From: Panonychus citri
Taxonomy: Eukaryota > Arthropoda > Arachnida > Trombidiformes > Tetranychidae
NCBI RefSeq assembly: GCF_014898815.1
Contig: NW_026515442.1
Coordinates: 21,449 to 85,448, forward strand
Length of the DNA stretch: 64,000 nucleotides
Direction: 5' to 3'
Position numbers and translations under genes: made by a program. The notes under the pieces were generated by a model that did no database searches, was not told where the DNA came from, and worked only from the letters and a program-made list of their open reading frames with translations. Positions 13,501 through 22,718 of the stretch are shown here, one piece after another (position 1 is the stretch's first letter; each line of letters starts with the position of its first letter).

Positions 13501-14672
13501 CAATTAACATCACTGGTGAGATGATAACTAGCACCAGTATCTAATAACCACTGAGTTTGTTTTGATTCATTTTCATTCACTGTTAAACTGTAATCATCTT
13601 GATTATTAACTACAACTTGATTAACATTAGATTGATTGTTTGATTGAAATGAGTTGTTGTTATTGTTGTTGTAATGATTCTGATTATTTTGATTCATGTT
13701 GATCAAGTTTTGGTTGTTTTGGTTATTCTGGTTATTATGATTGTAATTATTGTTCTGATTATTCTGGTGATTGTAATTGTTTCTGTTGTTGAAGCGATTG
13801 TTGAAGTTTCGGTTGTTATTGAATCGATTGTTTTTCCCTTGGTAATTTTTATTATTGAAATTAGTTTGATTGTTACTATTTTGCTGTTGATTGTGATTAT
13901 TTTGATTATTGAAATTACCCTTTGACCGGCATTGATTAGCTAAATGACCTTTACGGTTACATTTGAAACATCGCTTTGTATTTTTATTGAATTGTTTAAA
14001 ATTGTTACCTTTACTAATCAAAGCTTCAACTTGTTTATTTTCTTGATTGGTTTCTTTTTGTTTCTCTACAATTAATAATTGAGACTTTAAATCATCTAAC
14101 TTTAAATTGTAACCCGAAATCATTGCTAATTGAGTAGTTTCACGAAAAGATTGGAAAGTCAAAGGTAAGTCAGAAAGTATCTTAACGATTAATTCATCTT
14201 CATCAATTTTCATTCCTAAGTCACTCATTTGTTTAACAACTGAATCTAATTCGGACAGATAACTAACCACCGTGTGAGATGTAGTGAACTTAAGGTTGGT
14301 CAACTTACTTCTGATATTCCATTTATTTGTTGTTGTCCGTTGTTCTTTATGGTTGACAATTTTTGTATACATTTCAAATGATGTTGAACAATTGATGATC
14401 AAATCGGCATTTGTTTTATTTAATGAATTGAATATTATCGTCCCAGCAAGAGCATCACTTGCTTCCCAATCAAGTATTTCTTTATTTCTTCGGTTGACTG
14501 CAGCAGCGGTTGGAGGTCCAGACTCATCGGCCTCAAGTGGAAGTGGACACGGTTGTTGACCATTGGCGATTCTCCACACATACGTAGCCTTTAAAGCACA
14601 AGCGATAAACGTTTTCCATTGTAAATAGTTGTCGGTCGAAAGTTTTAAACTGTTGAAATCGGAGGTTTCCAT
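10521..14672 (-). CDS. Ty1/copia Gag-Pol polyprotein, intact
   Basis: One uninterrupted 1383-residue frame. In order: Gag with a UBN2-like region (about 20-220); zinc knuckle CFKCNRKGHLANQC (about 235-248); Asn/Gln-rich linker (about 250-355); aspartic protease LLDTGASYHLTSD (about 378); pre-integrase zinc region with EWHKRLAH and C-x2-C; integrase core with IHCDL, LRSDNGKEF and RIERENR as the D,D,E residues; reverse transcriptase with KARLVAKGYSQ, FDIKTAFLYGEL and the YVDD box; RNase H with YCDADHAGD and STTEAEYMA. The domain order protease-integrase-RT-RNase H is diagnostic of Pseudoviridae (copia). Gag and Pol share one frame, as in copia. No frameshift or stop, so it could still be active. 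Confidence 0.97.
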   Translation of the reverse strand: METSDFNSLKLSTDNYLQWKTFIACALKATYVWRIANGQQPCPLPLEADESGPPTAAAVNRRNKEILDWEASDALAGTIIFNSLNKTNADLIINCSTSFEMYTKIVNHKEQRTTTNKWNIRSKLTNLKFTTSHTVVSYLSELDSVVKQMSDLGMKIDEDELIVKILSDLPLTFQSFRETTQLAMISGYNLKLDDLKSQLLIVEKQKETNQENKQVEALISKGNNFKQFNKNTKRCFKCNRKGHLANQCRSKGNFNNQNNHNQQQNSNNQTNFNNKNYQGKNNRFNNNRNFNNRFNNRNNYNHQNNQNNNYNHNNQNNQNNQNLINMNQNNQNHYNNNNNNSFQSNNQSNVNQVVVNNQDDYSLTVNENESKQTQWLLDTGASYHLTSDVNCFSNFQQLNEPILLTIGDGKKIEAIAKGDILVECYNGTNWLQCRLTNVLFVPQLGDFNLFSWAQTVAKGYGLKSTSLTTEIYHIESNRKVIVANKIGNSFKLMIRPRKLNDKFAVVTKDATLSEWHKRLAHINVHKIIKMSKDGLLPKIRIDYEPENFFCEGCVKGKMCSRSFKTVPTRKVEVGEAIHCDLQSPMPKPSINGNKYALVIKDESSSYRSIYFQKFKSDTFENLDKFINEAEKLTGNKVKMLRSDNGKEFIDSRVTDLLKNKNINHELSAPYVPQQNGRIERENRTISELARLMMLNSNLPEFLWAEAMNTAVYVLNLIPGKGQTEMTPLELFTKEKPRYSHLKVFGCVCYSKIPDIGRKKFDPKAKKVIFVGYSKTINNYRVYDPITGRIFITTNIKFNEADCDAEKAINQVNDEEDADDEENLKDLVKDDDNEDFDDDVDDAASDTTEIIDNPPESVDWSSSINAIIFQAIVTNCEPLTYEEAVNSENKDNWMKAIAEEMKSIKENNTYVLTKLPPGKRLISCRWIFKIKRNTDGSINRYKARLVAKGYSQKSGIDYFETFSPVARYDSIRAILAISSARRMHLMQFDIKTAFLYGELKEEIFMEQPPGLEDGTDRVLLLKKGLYGLKQSPRRWNEKVVQFFTDHGYQQSQADQCIFVNFNNGLTVCVIYVDDGLIASENPQQMNQLINDLKRKFQVKVHQPEVFVGMEIYQSPDRSTIKIKQSTFIKELLKRFKMEECKPVLTPGDTNVKLISSPEPPDTKYPYQEAVGALLYLSIISRPDITYQVNKSSQFNCCYNEQHWKSVKRIFRFLKGTIDIGITYSSSPENLQLIGYCDADHAGDLVSRKSTSGFVVTLGDSPVSWSSKLQKSVALSTTEAEYMAIADCTKDTLWYQQLLKDLKVSIKLPTKIMSDNQGAIKLSKNSVFHKRTKHIEVRYHFIRDHQEKNQIDVQFIPTEKQPADMFTKPLCSPSLRKCCNYLNID

Positions 14673-14714
14673 GTTGATGAAAAAAGTTCAATGATAATTT
14701 AAATTATGACCCAA

Positions 14715-14855
14715 GTCAAACACACAAAATTGACACTCAGTCAAACACAAAATTGACACTCAGTCAAACACAAAATTGACACTCAGTCAAACACAAAATT
14801 GACACACAGTCAAACACACACACAAATTGACAAAAATTGACACACAGTCGAATAC
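14715..14855 (-). repeat. 23-bp tandem repeats in the copia leader
   Basis: About five units of AGTCAAACACAAAATTGACACTC-like sequence (23 bp period), the last ones degenerate, lying between the primer-binding site and the Gag-Pol start codon. They may belong to the packaging or leader region of the RNA. Confidence 0.85.
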
Positions 14856-14882
14856 AGAGATTAACACAGTCAATTGGAAGAT

Positions 14883-14897
14883 GCTGAGCCCATAACC
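14883..14897 (-). other. Primer-binding site, half-tRNA-iMet type
   Basis: The plus strand reads GCTGAGCCCATAACC right beside the 5' LTR. This resembles the anticodon-arm segment of initiator tRNA-Met, not a tRNA 3' end. Drosophila copia primes from an internal iMet fragment in this way, so the same mechanism is inferred. Confidence 0.7.
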
Positions 14898-15912
14898 TGT
14901 TGGTTTAATTGAGATCTTCACAATGACACAATTTAACTAAATTAGTAATAATTTACTCTTCTCACAATCGCGGTGAGGATTCAGCAGTTAAACGCGCAGT
15001 CAAAACAAAAATGAGTAAGGTAACTTATCGGTGGTGTTGTCAATAACTTAGTGTGTAAATTTATTGTAAAGAGTTTCGTTTAAATAGAGAAAAGAAAACA
15101 TGTCCATAATTGGTCACTTTCGTGTTATTGGTCGACTCATAATTAGTGGCAGTTGAAGTGACCTGGAAGCGATCAATGGACTCAGGATTATCAAGCATAT
15201 TAGGGACAATAAAAATAAGGAAGAAAAAGAAAGAGGATTAACTCGGAGACGAAGAGGTTGGAGCACAAAGAGAAGCGAGAGAATTGGATGGTCGCAATGG
15301 ACGAGGCAAGGAGGACAAGTGACCATCATATGGATACCATTCAAAAGGATTACAATTAAGGAGCTTAAACAATTATAATCAAGATGAGAAAGAGTGAAAA
15401 AGCCAAAGGGAAAAGATGAAAAGATGAAAAGATGAAATTGGTTCATTAAGGTAATTGGTCCAAACGTTTGTGTCCATATCTCGGTAAGTAACTTAGAGTT
15501 TTAATTTATATATTTCAGCTCAGCTAATTAAGATTTCTGATGATATATAACTTTTGTGAATATAAACTAATTCACTAAAATTAGTGTCGGTCCCAATCGT
15601 TCACTTGGACCAGAAAAATAAGTGAAAATTCAATGTTTTTAGTTAATTGCTGCTCAACCAATTTACCGATTAATTTGGTTTATATATTAATCGAACCTAC
15701 TAAACAAGACCTTTGATTTGGTGTATAACAATCTAACTGATAATTGTTGTTGATCAAAAAGTTGACTGGTTTCAATGAATCTCAATGTTAACTCTATGGG
15801 GAAAACCAAATATGTTGTTGTTGTTTCCCAATGGGACTAAAGTTGTAGTCGCGGCTTCTTTAGTAGTAGAATCATGAACTGAACTCGAGCTAATGATTGA
15901 TTCAAACCAACA
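14898..15912 (-). repeat. 5' LTR of the copia element
   Basis: Upstream LTR in element orientation; TGTTGGTTT...AAACCAACA boundaries. It is followed by the AAAAG target duplicate and then the remainder of the interrupted MITE. Confidence 0.93.
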
Positions 15913-16037
15913 AAAAGTTTATCAAAATTCTGAATGATTAGGCTCTAAATTAATCAAAAAAATTTTTAAAAATTAATTGTCTAACTAATCGCAATTAAGC
16001 GTCAAAAACGTTCAAATGTTTTATGTACCGACCTGTA

Positions 16038-16646
16038 TAAATGAAATCCTTCACAATGCAGGTAGACAGACATGATTGATTAAAAGGAATAAATCACATT
16101 CTCTTCATTTACTGAAACGCGGTTATCAAATCGAAAGTAGAATGAGGATGCTAATCTTCCTTCTGATCTTCTAGCATTTGCTTGGCTCAAAAGGGATAAG
16201 TTTTATTACTAAAAGCAATAATTCGGAAAAGTTCTTAATGATCAATCTAACAAACCAAACATACATACGCTATGATTTCGCACATTTTACAAGAATGGCG
16301 AAATATTATAAGATCGAAAATTCAATGAATAGCTTTTGAGAAATAAACTCGATAGTCTTGAAACTCTTATCTGATAGAAATAATAAATAGAATATGGTAA
16401 GTGAAATTGAGATATATTCTTACGAAAAGTAATCATAATAGCTTTTAATGAGATGATGTGAGTTTGTAAATACTAACAAGTAACAATAACAAAACCGTTT
16501 GTTCAGACGCTATTTACAATATAGCTAACTATTTAATTATAACTGTTTATCTCTTTCCTTTTCCTTGACTTTTCCACGTCAAGTGTTGGGTTTTGATCAA
16601 TTAAAGCATTAGCTTGTCATGAATATAATTAGCCTTTTTTTAGGGA
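16038..16646. other. Flank between MITE and fatty acid synthase, no gene seen
   Basis: AT-rich sequence without a supported coding frame. It probably contains upstream control sequence of the synthase gene. Confidence 0.4.
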
Positions 16647-16654
16647 TATAAATA
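16647..16654 (+). promoter_or_regulatory. Candidate TATA box of the fatty acid synthase
   Basis: TATAAATA, a perfect TATA consensus, 62 bases upstream of the ATG at 16716. A start site about 30 bases downstream would leave a short 5' UTR. In such AT-rich DNA this may be chance. Confidence 0.35.
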
Positions 16655-16816
16655 TAAATGATCTTCTCAATTAAATTTAGTTGATAAAAAAGTTTCTTGT
16701 GTGAGTTATATCGCCATGGCTTCAATACCTTACAACTTATTAGTTATCTCTGGTGTATCTGGACGTTATCCTGAGGCTCAATCTTTGGAACAATTTTGGT
16801 TCAACCTATTGAATGG

Positions 16817-16906
16817 GTGAGCACTCAAAATAGCCAAAAGAATATGAGCCGAATAGAAAACAGCCAAACTTATTTGAGCCAAAATAAAAAGAGCCAATTT
16901 CGATTC
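16817..16906. repeat. Left terminal inverted repeat of the MULE with phased AGCC boxes
   Basis: Five 15-base units beginning AGCC, such as AGCCGAATAGAAAAC. They are the reverse complement of the motif array at the other end. Confidence 0.8.
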
Positions 16907-16912
16907 TTAAGT

Positions 16913-18304
16913 TCAGACAAATTGTAAGTATTTTATTCTGTCTAAATATTCAAGAGCTGATAATTCTCCATTGTTGTATCTTTCGAATAGTTTATCACGT
17001 TTTATATTAATTTGAATCCATTTATTCCTTTTTCTTACAACATTTGTACCAGAATTTTGGATTAGTAACCTCGTCTCGAATATTTTTTGTTGGTTCATTA
17101 TTTTTTTTATAAAAATCCATAGATTAGGATGAGAGATTTTGATATCCAGGTTGATTGCATGATGCCAACCTTCGAGGTGATTAGTTGTTCGAGGTCCAAT
17201 CAGATCAGCTGTATTCCATAGTGAACGTTCAAATCTTGCATCAGTTTTGTAAAAGTTATCATAAAAATATTCTAATAACTTTTCAATTTTATCTCCATCA
17301 CCAGCATCAATTACTATTTTTTCAAAAACTTCATCAATATCAACAGGCTTAATCAATGGCAGAGAAATTAGTCTTTTGATTGTTTTTGTTACATTTTGGT
17401 CGACTCCGTAATCTTTTTTCAGGCCAATATTTTGAACTTTTCTCCATACACATTGTCCAAAATGGAAATTACAACATTTGATTGTTGAAGAAGAAAACAA
17501 ATTCTTTATCGCAGAAATCACTCCCAGTTCGAAGTCTAATATAAAAACTTCCGGAGAAAAGCTTAGAAATGCATCAATCGCTAGATCTTGAATCATTCGA
17601 AAAAATCTTATGTAAGTTGACCGATTTTTATCAGGGAGAAGAGCATAAATTACAGGAATCATCAGATCTTTTACCATAACATGGATAGTGTAAAGTTGAT
17701 AAAAAATCGATGGTACACATTTGAAGGTTCCATCCATGTAAACATTTTTCGAAGCACATAATATTCTAAAAAAATCTCGAGTTCCAAAAATAAGAATTTT
17801 ATCTTCATCTCCATCTTCAGCTAGAAGAAAATCTTTACCAGCCGACTGTTTGAAATTTTCAGGTATCACAATACCTGAACGAGTAACAGGTAAAGGTGGA
17901 AGTAATTTTAATTTGTTATATGAAATTGTGGGCTGGAGAGAGATGAACGGCTGAAGAGAAGCGCCAATTAGTTCAGATTGAGTTTCGATATCGGATCGAT
18001 TTATTAGTTGATTTGTTGCTTGGTTATAAACTGTTAGCCCAGAAATTGTTGGATCAGTTGAAATGATCTCTTTGACTTTTGATCTTTGATTACGTTGAAT
18101 CAGATCAATGAAATTCTGTTGATGATTATGATCACTTGACAAAGAAAATGAAGAATCTGAAAGTTTTCCTCTCGATTTACAATTAGTTTCAACACAAGAC
18201 CAATAAGAAACATTTCCTGTCTTCGACCTTTGTCGATATAAATAATTGTTACACTTAATTAAATTTTTTCCTTTATTTGAAGTGATAAACTCGAAATTAG
18301 ACAT
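16913..18304 (-). CDS. MULE transposase with FLYWCH zinc finger
   Basis: 463 residues, one exon. N-terminal FLYWCH-type finger: FEFITSNKGKNLIK, then YWSCVETNCKSRG and an HNH near residues 5-62. The central MULE DDE domain has the conserved pieces VYMDGTFKCVP (about 190), FILDFELGVISAI (about 255, second acidic residue) and TTNHLEGWHH (about 375, the Glu). The family cuts and pastes Mutator-like elements; FLYWCH plus MULE is a common arthropod combination. The frame is open and the ends and target duplicate are intact, so this copy looks recent and possibly functional. Its ATG at 18304 is the first in frame. Confidence 0.88.
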   Translation of the reverse strand: MSNFEFITSNKGKNLIKCNNYLYRQRSKTGNVSYWSCVETNCKSRGKLSDSSFSLSSDHNHQQNFIDLIQRNQRSKVKEIISTDPTISGLTVYNQATNQLINRSDIETQSELIGASLQPFISLQPTISYNKLKLLPPLPVTRSGIVIPENFKQSAGKDFLLAEDGDEDKILIFGTRDFFRILCASKNVYMDGTFKCVPSIFYQLYTIHVMVKDLMIPVIYALLPDKNRSTYIRFFRMIQDLAIDAFLSFSPEVFILDFELGVISAIKNLFSSSTIKCCNFHFGQCVWRKVQNIGLKKDYGVDQNVTKTIKRLISLPLIKPVDIDEVFEKIVIDAGDGDKIEKLLEYFYDNFYKTDARFERSLWNTADLIGPRTTNHLEGWHHAINLDIKISHPNLWIFIKKIMNQQKIFETRLLIQNSGTNVVRKRNKWIQINIKRDKLFERYNNGELSALEYLDRIKYLQFV

Positions 18305-18409
18305 TTTTACTGATTTAATTGAGAAATTGACTGAAACGATTTGAATGAAGCCAATATCATAAATGAATCAAGAAATACCTGTGAAAATTTCTCAGTAAAT
18401 TATTAATTA

Positions 18410-18502
18410 GTTTATCAATTTTGGCCTAAATCTTTTTGGCTTAAACCACTTTGGCGATTTTCTATTCGGCTGTTTTCTAAATGGCTTAAATCTCAGGTAA
18501 TC
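18410..18502. repeat. Right terminal inverted repeat of the MULE with phased GGCT boxes
   Basis: GGCC/GGCT/GGCG boxes at 18423, 18438, 18453, 18468 and 18483, a strict 15-base period that mirrors the left end. Confidence 0.8.
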
Positions 18503-18630
18503 ATTGAATGGTGTTGATGGTGGTACAATAGATAATAGAAGATGGCCAACTTGTGAGTATGTGTATGCGGTTTTCGAAATATTTGATTATTTCAATTTAT
18601 ACTTGTATTTGGAACTTATGTATTAATATA

Positions 18631-18784
18631 CAGACAGGTAGTGACTAAAATTAACAATCAAAATAAGAAAAATCAATGGTAAATCATCTAAGTGTTATCA
18701 CTGATGATAAAGATTATCAATTGATTTTAGTAGCTAAGTTGCGCGAATGACTAAAAATCACTCGAAACTCATTTTTCACGACTG
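18631..18784. mobile_element. Possible degenerate MITE in FAS intron 1
   Basis: TA-flanked (18629-18630, 18785-18786) 154-bp segment. It starts CAGACAGG and ends CACGACTG. Its right end (GCGCGAATGA ... AAACTCATTTTTCACGACTG) resembles the right end of the MITE at 62814-63000, which suggests one family. Its own left and right ends match each other poorly. Confidence 0.35.
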
Positions 18785-19037
18785 TATATGAACTTATATT
18801 TGTGTCTCTCTTTCTACTAGCACTGCTAAATGTACCTAAAAGGTTAGCCAAAGTTCCGAATACTGGCCTTTTTGATGCAGAATTTTTCAAAATACCTACA
18901 GAATCTGTTTCAATCATTTTACCAGCAATTCGTGTTGTGCATGAGGCTATACACGAAATGTTTATTGATGCTGGTAAGTGCACAATCATAAAATATCTTG
19001 AGAAAAGTTATTAATTCGTTTTTGAATCAAATGGAAG

Positions 19038-22000
19038 GTTTCACCCCCGATAGCTGGCGTGGTACGAATACTGGTCTTTTTTCTGGTGTAAGTGAGAGTC
19101 ACAGACCACAATTTGAAGGAGTTCCTCTTGGTTTGAATCATCCTGAAAGCGTCAATTGGTTACATTATGTGTTTGATCTGAAAGGTCCAGCCATCAACGT
19201 GGACACTGCATGTGCTGCCGCTGCTTCAGCTTTCGATATTGCAGCGAGAAGCATATTGTTTGGTGATTGTGATCAAGCGATTGTTCTTGCTCATAATCAT
19301 TGTCTTGTGCCATTTGTCTCTCATTGTTTCAGATCATTTGGAATGACAAGTATTGATGGTAAGTCCAAATGTTTAGATACTAATGCTAATGGTTATCTTA
19401 GATCTGAAAGTATTGTTGCGATTTTAATTCAACGTAAATCTGATGCCAAGAGAGTTTACGGCTCTCTAATAAATATCGCTGTGAACAATGATGGATTCAC
19501 CAAAGAAGGAATTACTTTTCCACGACTCGAAGGTCAGATAGATGTTCTTAAACGATTATTTAAAGATGTGCATTTAGATCCAGTGGATATCGATTATGTT
19601 GAAGCGCATGTAACGGGAACTGCAGTTGGAGATCCAATTGAATGTAAGGCATTGATGGAAACAATGAGACCCAATTCAGATAAACCTCTTCTTGTTGGTT
19701 GCCTCAAATCAAATATTGGTCATTCTGAAGGTTCTTCCGTTTTGAATGCGATCTCAAAAGTCGTTAAGATTTTCCAAACTGGTGTAATTCCTGCTAATTT
19801 ACATTTCAATGACCCAAATCCAAATATCGATGGGCTGATTGCAGGTGTTATAAAACCCATTCTTGAAAATACAAGATTCGATGGAGATCATATTATGATA
19901 AATTCGTTTGGGTTTGGTGGTGTCAACACTACCTTCATTTTGCAAGCAAATTCTAAAAGAATCGAAAAGACTGATCTAATTTTAAGTTCCAATAAAGTAC
20001 CACGTTTAGTCAATTTTTGCAATCGAACTTATGAAGGCTTGGAAACTATTGTTAATTTTATTGAGGAGCAAAAAGGATCGTTAACAAAATACACGTTGGC
20101 ACTTTTGGATAACATGAGTAAGATCAAACCATCAACAGGGTTTGATCATCGTGGATATTTACTGTTGGATGATGAACAAACAATCATTCATCAAACATTG
20201 AAACAAAATGTTTCAACTGATGAAGTTTTTCCTTGGTTGGTATTCACTCCAATGTTTAATGTCTCCTCACAATCATTTGTTCAACTGTTGGAAGCTCCTC
20301 TAATTTATTCAAGAATAAGATCTATGCAAACCGATCGCTTGAACTCATTAGGAATTGATGTTATCAAGATTATCCAATCTAATCAACAGGATTTAATTTC
20401 CTTTTTAATTTCGTCAATTGCGATTCAAATCGCTCTTTGTGATTTACTAACTAAATGTTTGGAAATTGAACCGAAAGGTATAATTGGTCATTCGATTGGT
20501 TCAATTGCTGCTTCTTATGCTGATGGATGTATGACTGATGAAGATGCTCTGTTAATCGGTTATCATATCGGTGTCGCTTGTAAACAATTTAAAGGAAAAG
20601 GAGCAATGGCTTATGTTAATTTATCATGGAAACAAATTGAAGAGATGAAATTTGGTTGTATCGAATTAGCTTCAACTGAGTCAGGGGATTGGACGTTGAT
20701 CACTGGTATCATAGATGAAGTTAAACAGTTCATCTCAAAAATCGGACCTAATATCAAGACAAATATAATTGATACTAAAGGGATTCCTTTTAATTCATCT
20801 CTCCTCGACGAAGTATCAAAACCGCTTGAACCAGTAATCAATAAATTTCTCAGACCATTGAAGATAAATTCAAGATTAACGACTAACTTTTGTGAAAACT
20901 TTATCAATTCTGATCAAGAGCATATCATTGATGGACATTTTTTCGTTTCCTGTATCACAGAATCATGTAGTTTTAATGAAATAATAGAAAAGACTGATTC
21001 GAACTCTGTGTTATTAGAAATTGTTGCAAGTGTTGAGACGAGACAATCATCAATATTCTTAATAAATGATCAAAAGACGTTGAATATTAGCAGCTATTAT
21101 AACCAATCGATTGTGCATCTTTATAAAATGATTGGTCAAATTTATCTTCGTGGTCTTAATCCAATGGTTACAAATCTTTATGATCAAATTGAATATCCAG
21201 TCCCAAGAGAAACTCAACACATTGGTCATCTGATTAAATGGAAGCATGAAAAGGAATGGTTTGATGCTAAATACAACAAGATTTCTAAACAAGAAACTGA
21301 ATTTTCCAAAATAATTGATCTTCACGACCCTTCCTGGTCATTTCTTACTGGTCATCAGATAGATGGAAGAATTTTGTTCCCAGCAACAGGCTATCTTTAT
21401 GTCGCTTGGCAAATGGTCTGTAAGAGTCTTGATCTCGAACCTGACGAGCATCCAATTGAATTCTATCAAGTTCAGATTCTTCGAGCGACACAATTCACAT
21501 CAACCACAGGTCAAATAAAATTTGTTATGAAAATTAATGAAAATCTTGGAACTTTTCTCATCTACGTAAATGAGAGTAAAAATGTTTGTTTAACTGGAAA
21601 ATACCATCTTGTTGATAAACCGACAATAAACTTGCTGCCTGTTGATTTTAAGAATATCAAAGAAAGTTCAGATATTATACTTCAAAAGAAGGATATTTAC
21701 AAGGAATTTAGAATTCGTGGTTATGATTATTCAGGATCATTCCAAGGTGTAGAAGAAGCTTTTGATAATGGAAGGTGGGGGGTGGTCAAAGACACTGGAC
21801 ATTGGATTAGCTTTTCTGATGCTTGTTTACAGATTTCACTATTGTCTTCGGAATCTAGCAAGCTGACTGTTCCTGTTTACATTGATTATGTTTACATTTT
21901 TCCACCAGAAACATTCAGTGCCTTTAACGATGAAACTTTCAAATCATCTTCTATTAATATTAACAAACTTAGGTTTTACTACAATCCAGATGTGGGAATA

Positions 22001-22126
22001 GGACTCACGAACGGGTTTATTCTTAAAGGATTAGAAGACGAAGAGATCAAAAGAAAGATCAATACTGTGAACCACCAAATACGAAACCATAATCTAATCC
22101 CATTTAATTCGTATCATAAACAATGA
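19038..22126 (+). pseudogene. FAS exon 3: ketosynthase, malonyl/acetyltransferase, dehydratase
   Basis: Acceptor AG at 19036-19037 joins in phase to give FTPDSWRGTNTGLFSG. The KS nucleophile is in VDTACAAAASAF (near 19202); the KS histidines are in EAHVTGT (near 19600, the usual EAHGTGT Gly replaced by Val) and KSNIGHSEGSS (near 19709). The acyltransferase serine motif is GHSIGS (near 20485). The dehydratase motif HQIDGRILFPATGY is near 21350. The frame is open for over 1000 codons, then reads TGA at 22124-22126 beside a run of six A, where the reading frame changes. Confidence 0.8.
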
Positions 22127-22530
22127 AAAAAGCAATGAGACAACAAGAGTACAGTTTCCAATGCATGAAATTGATTGAGAATATCGAGAGATTGAAATCA
22201 AAACAACTTAATCCAATAGATTGTAATAATCTTAAGCCTGATATCAATGAAAATGGGAATTCTGATAGAGCTTTTAGACGAATTTTGAACCAGATTTTAG
22301 AATTGGAGATACAACAATACAAAATTCCAATGGATGGTGTAGATTTCAACTCGAATTTAAATAATGTTCTCAACCAATATCATGATGCTCTGTACCAAGA
22401 TTTTTTCTTTTATGAGCCAGAAAAAGTTTTACTTGAACAAACTCTGAGCATTGCAAGATACAATTTAATCAAGAAAAAAATATTAATTGCATTTTGTAAT
22501 TTCAGTCAAAAACTATTTGAAAACGAGGTT
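22123..22530 (+). pseudogene. FAS central region up to the Polinton insertion
   Basis: Different frame from the preceding segment, so a small indel at the A-run near 22126 is inferred. The protein is charged and helical with no catalytic motif, in the position of the FAS pseudo-methyltransferase/linker. The coding frame continues without loss across the insertion: the bases up to GAGGTT at 22525-22530 join in phase to those after 38952. Confidence 0.6.
22525..22530. repeat. Polinton target-site duplication, left
   Basis: GAGGTT, repeated at 38947-38952. Six bases is the standard Polinton/Maverick duplication. Confidence 0.9.
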
Positions 22531-22565
22531 AGTAGTATAAGAGTGTACCCCTTAAATGCAGGTAC
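22531..22565 (+). repeat. Polinton left terminal inverted repeat
   Basis: The first 35 bases match the reverse complement of 38912-38946 exactly, and similarity continues for about 12 more with two mismatches. This is short for a Polinton. CTTAAATGCA recurs two to three times just inside the end. Confidence 0.88.
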
Positions 22566-22718
22566 GACTTAAATGCAAGTATGACTTAAAATGCACTTTT
22601 CAAAAATACACTTTTCAAAAATGCACATTTCCTGTCCTGTTTAATGTAACTTTGTCTCAAAATTTATGCTAATTTTAAATGAATCATATAAGATTATCTG
22701 AGTGATAAGAGATTTGAA

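Larger units (their letters stand above)
9484..15912 (-). mobile_element. Full-length Ty1/copia LTR retrotransposon
   Basis: Two LTRs of about 1015 bp, each starting TGTTGGTTT and ending AAACCAACA, flank one long minus-strand Gag-Pol frame. Five-base target duplication AAAAG at 9479-9483 and 15913-15917. Primer-binding site and polypurine tract are in the expected places. The LTRs differ by substitutions and several small indels (for example around 10065-10120 versus 15483-15540), so the insertion is not brand new although the ORF is still open. Confidence 0.95.
8976..16035. mobile_element. TA-flanked inverted-repeat DNA element, split by the copia insertion
   Basis: Left end CAGGTCGGTACATAAAAC at 8976 and the exact reverse complement ending at 16035, each next to TA (8974-8975 and 16036-16037). 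Without the copia element (9484-15912 and one target copy) it is about 625 bp. The terminal inverted repeats are long, roughly 170 bp, and nearly identical. The internal part (about 9150-9440) is non-coding. TA duplications and no ORF fit a MITE of the Tc1/mariner type. The copia insertion lies inside the right inverted repeat. Confidence 0.75.
16817..18502 (-). mobile_element. MULE (Mutator-like) DNA transposon, 1686 bp
   Basis: The nine-base duplication ATTGAATGG occurs at 16808-16816 and 18503-18511, typical of Mutator-like elements. One intact minus-strand transposase fills it. Each end carries five AGCC boxes spaced exactly 15 bases apart (16832, 16847, 16862, 16877, 16892; and on the other strand at 18423, 18438, 18453, 18468, 18483). 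It inserted in coding exon 1 of the synthase. Confidence 0.88.
16716..18973 (+). pseudogene. FAS exons 1-2, ketosynthase N-terminus
   Basis: Exon 1 opens with MASIPYNLLVISGVSGRYPE, matching the IxGxxGRFPE start of animal FAS ketosynthase. It is interrupted after the codon for Asn-Gly by the MULE element and resumes at 18512 (VDGGTIDNRRWP), with donor GTGAGT after 18552. Exon 2 (18821-18973) contains FDAEFFKIP, the counterpart of the KS FDxxFFxI motif, and ends at donor GTAAGT. Intron 1 holds a small TA-flanked MITE-like insertion; intron 2 is 64 bases. Confidence 0.75.

Noticed and set aside
12052..14559. Several plus-strand open frames opposite the copia Gag-Pol
   Set aside because: They mirror the Asn/Gln-rich and catalytic parts of the real gene and have no domain of their own.
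16817..18502. MULE element acting as a spliced intron of the FAS exon (begins GTGAGC, has CTCAG near its end)
   Set aside because: Splicing there would leave GTAATC plus the duplicate and create an in-frame TAA, so the host frame is not restored.
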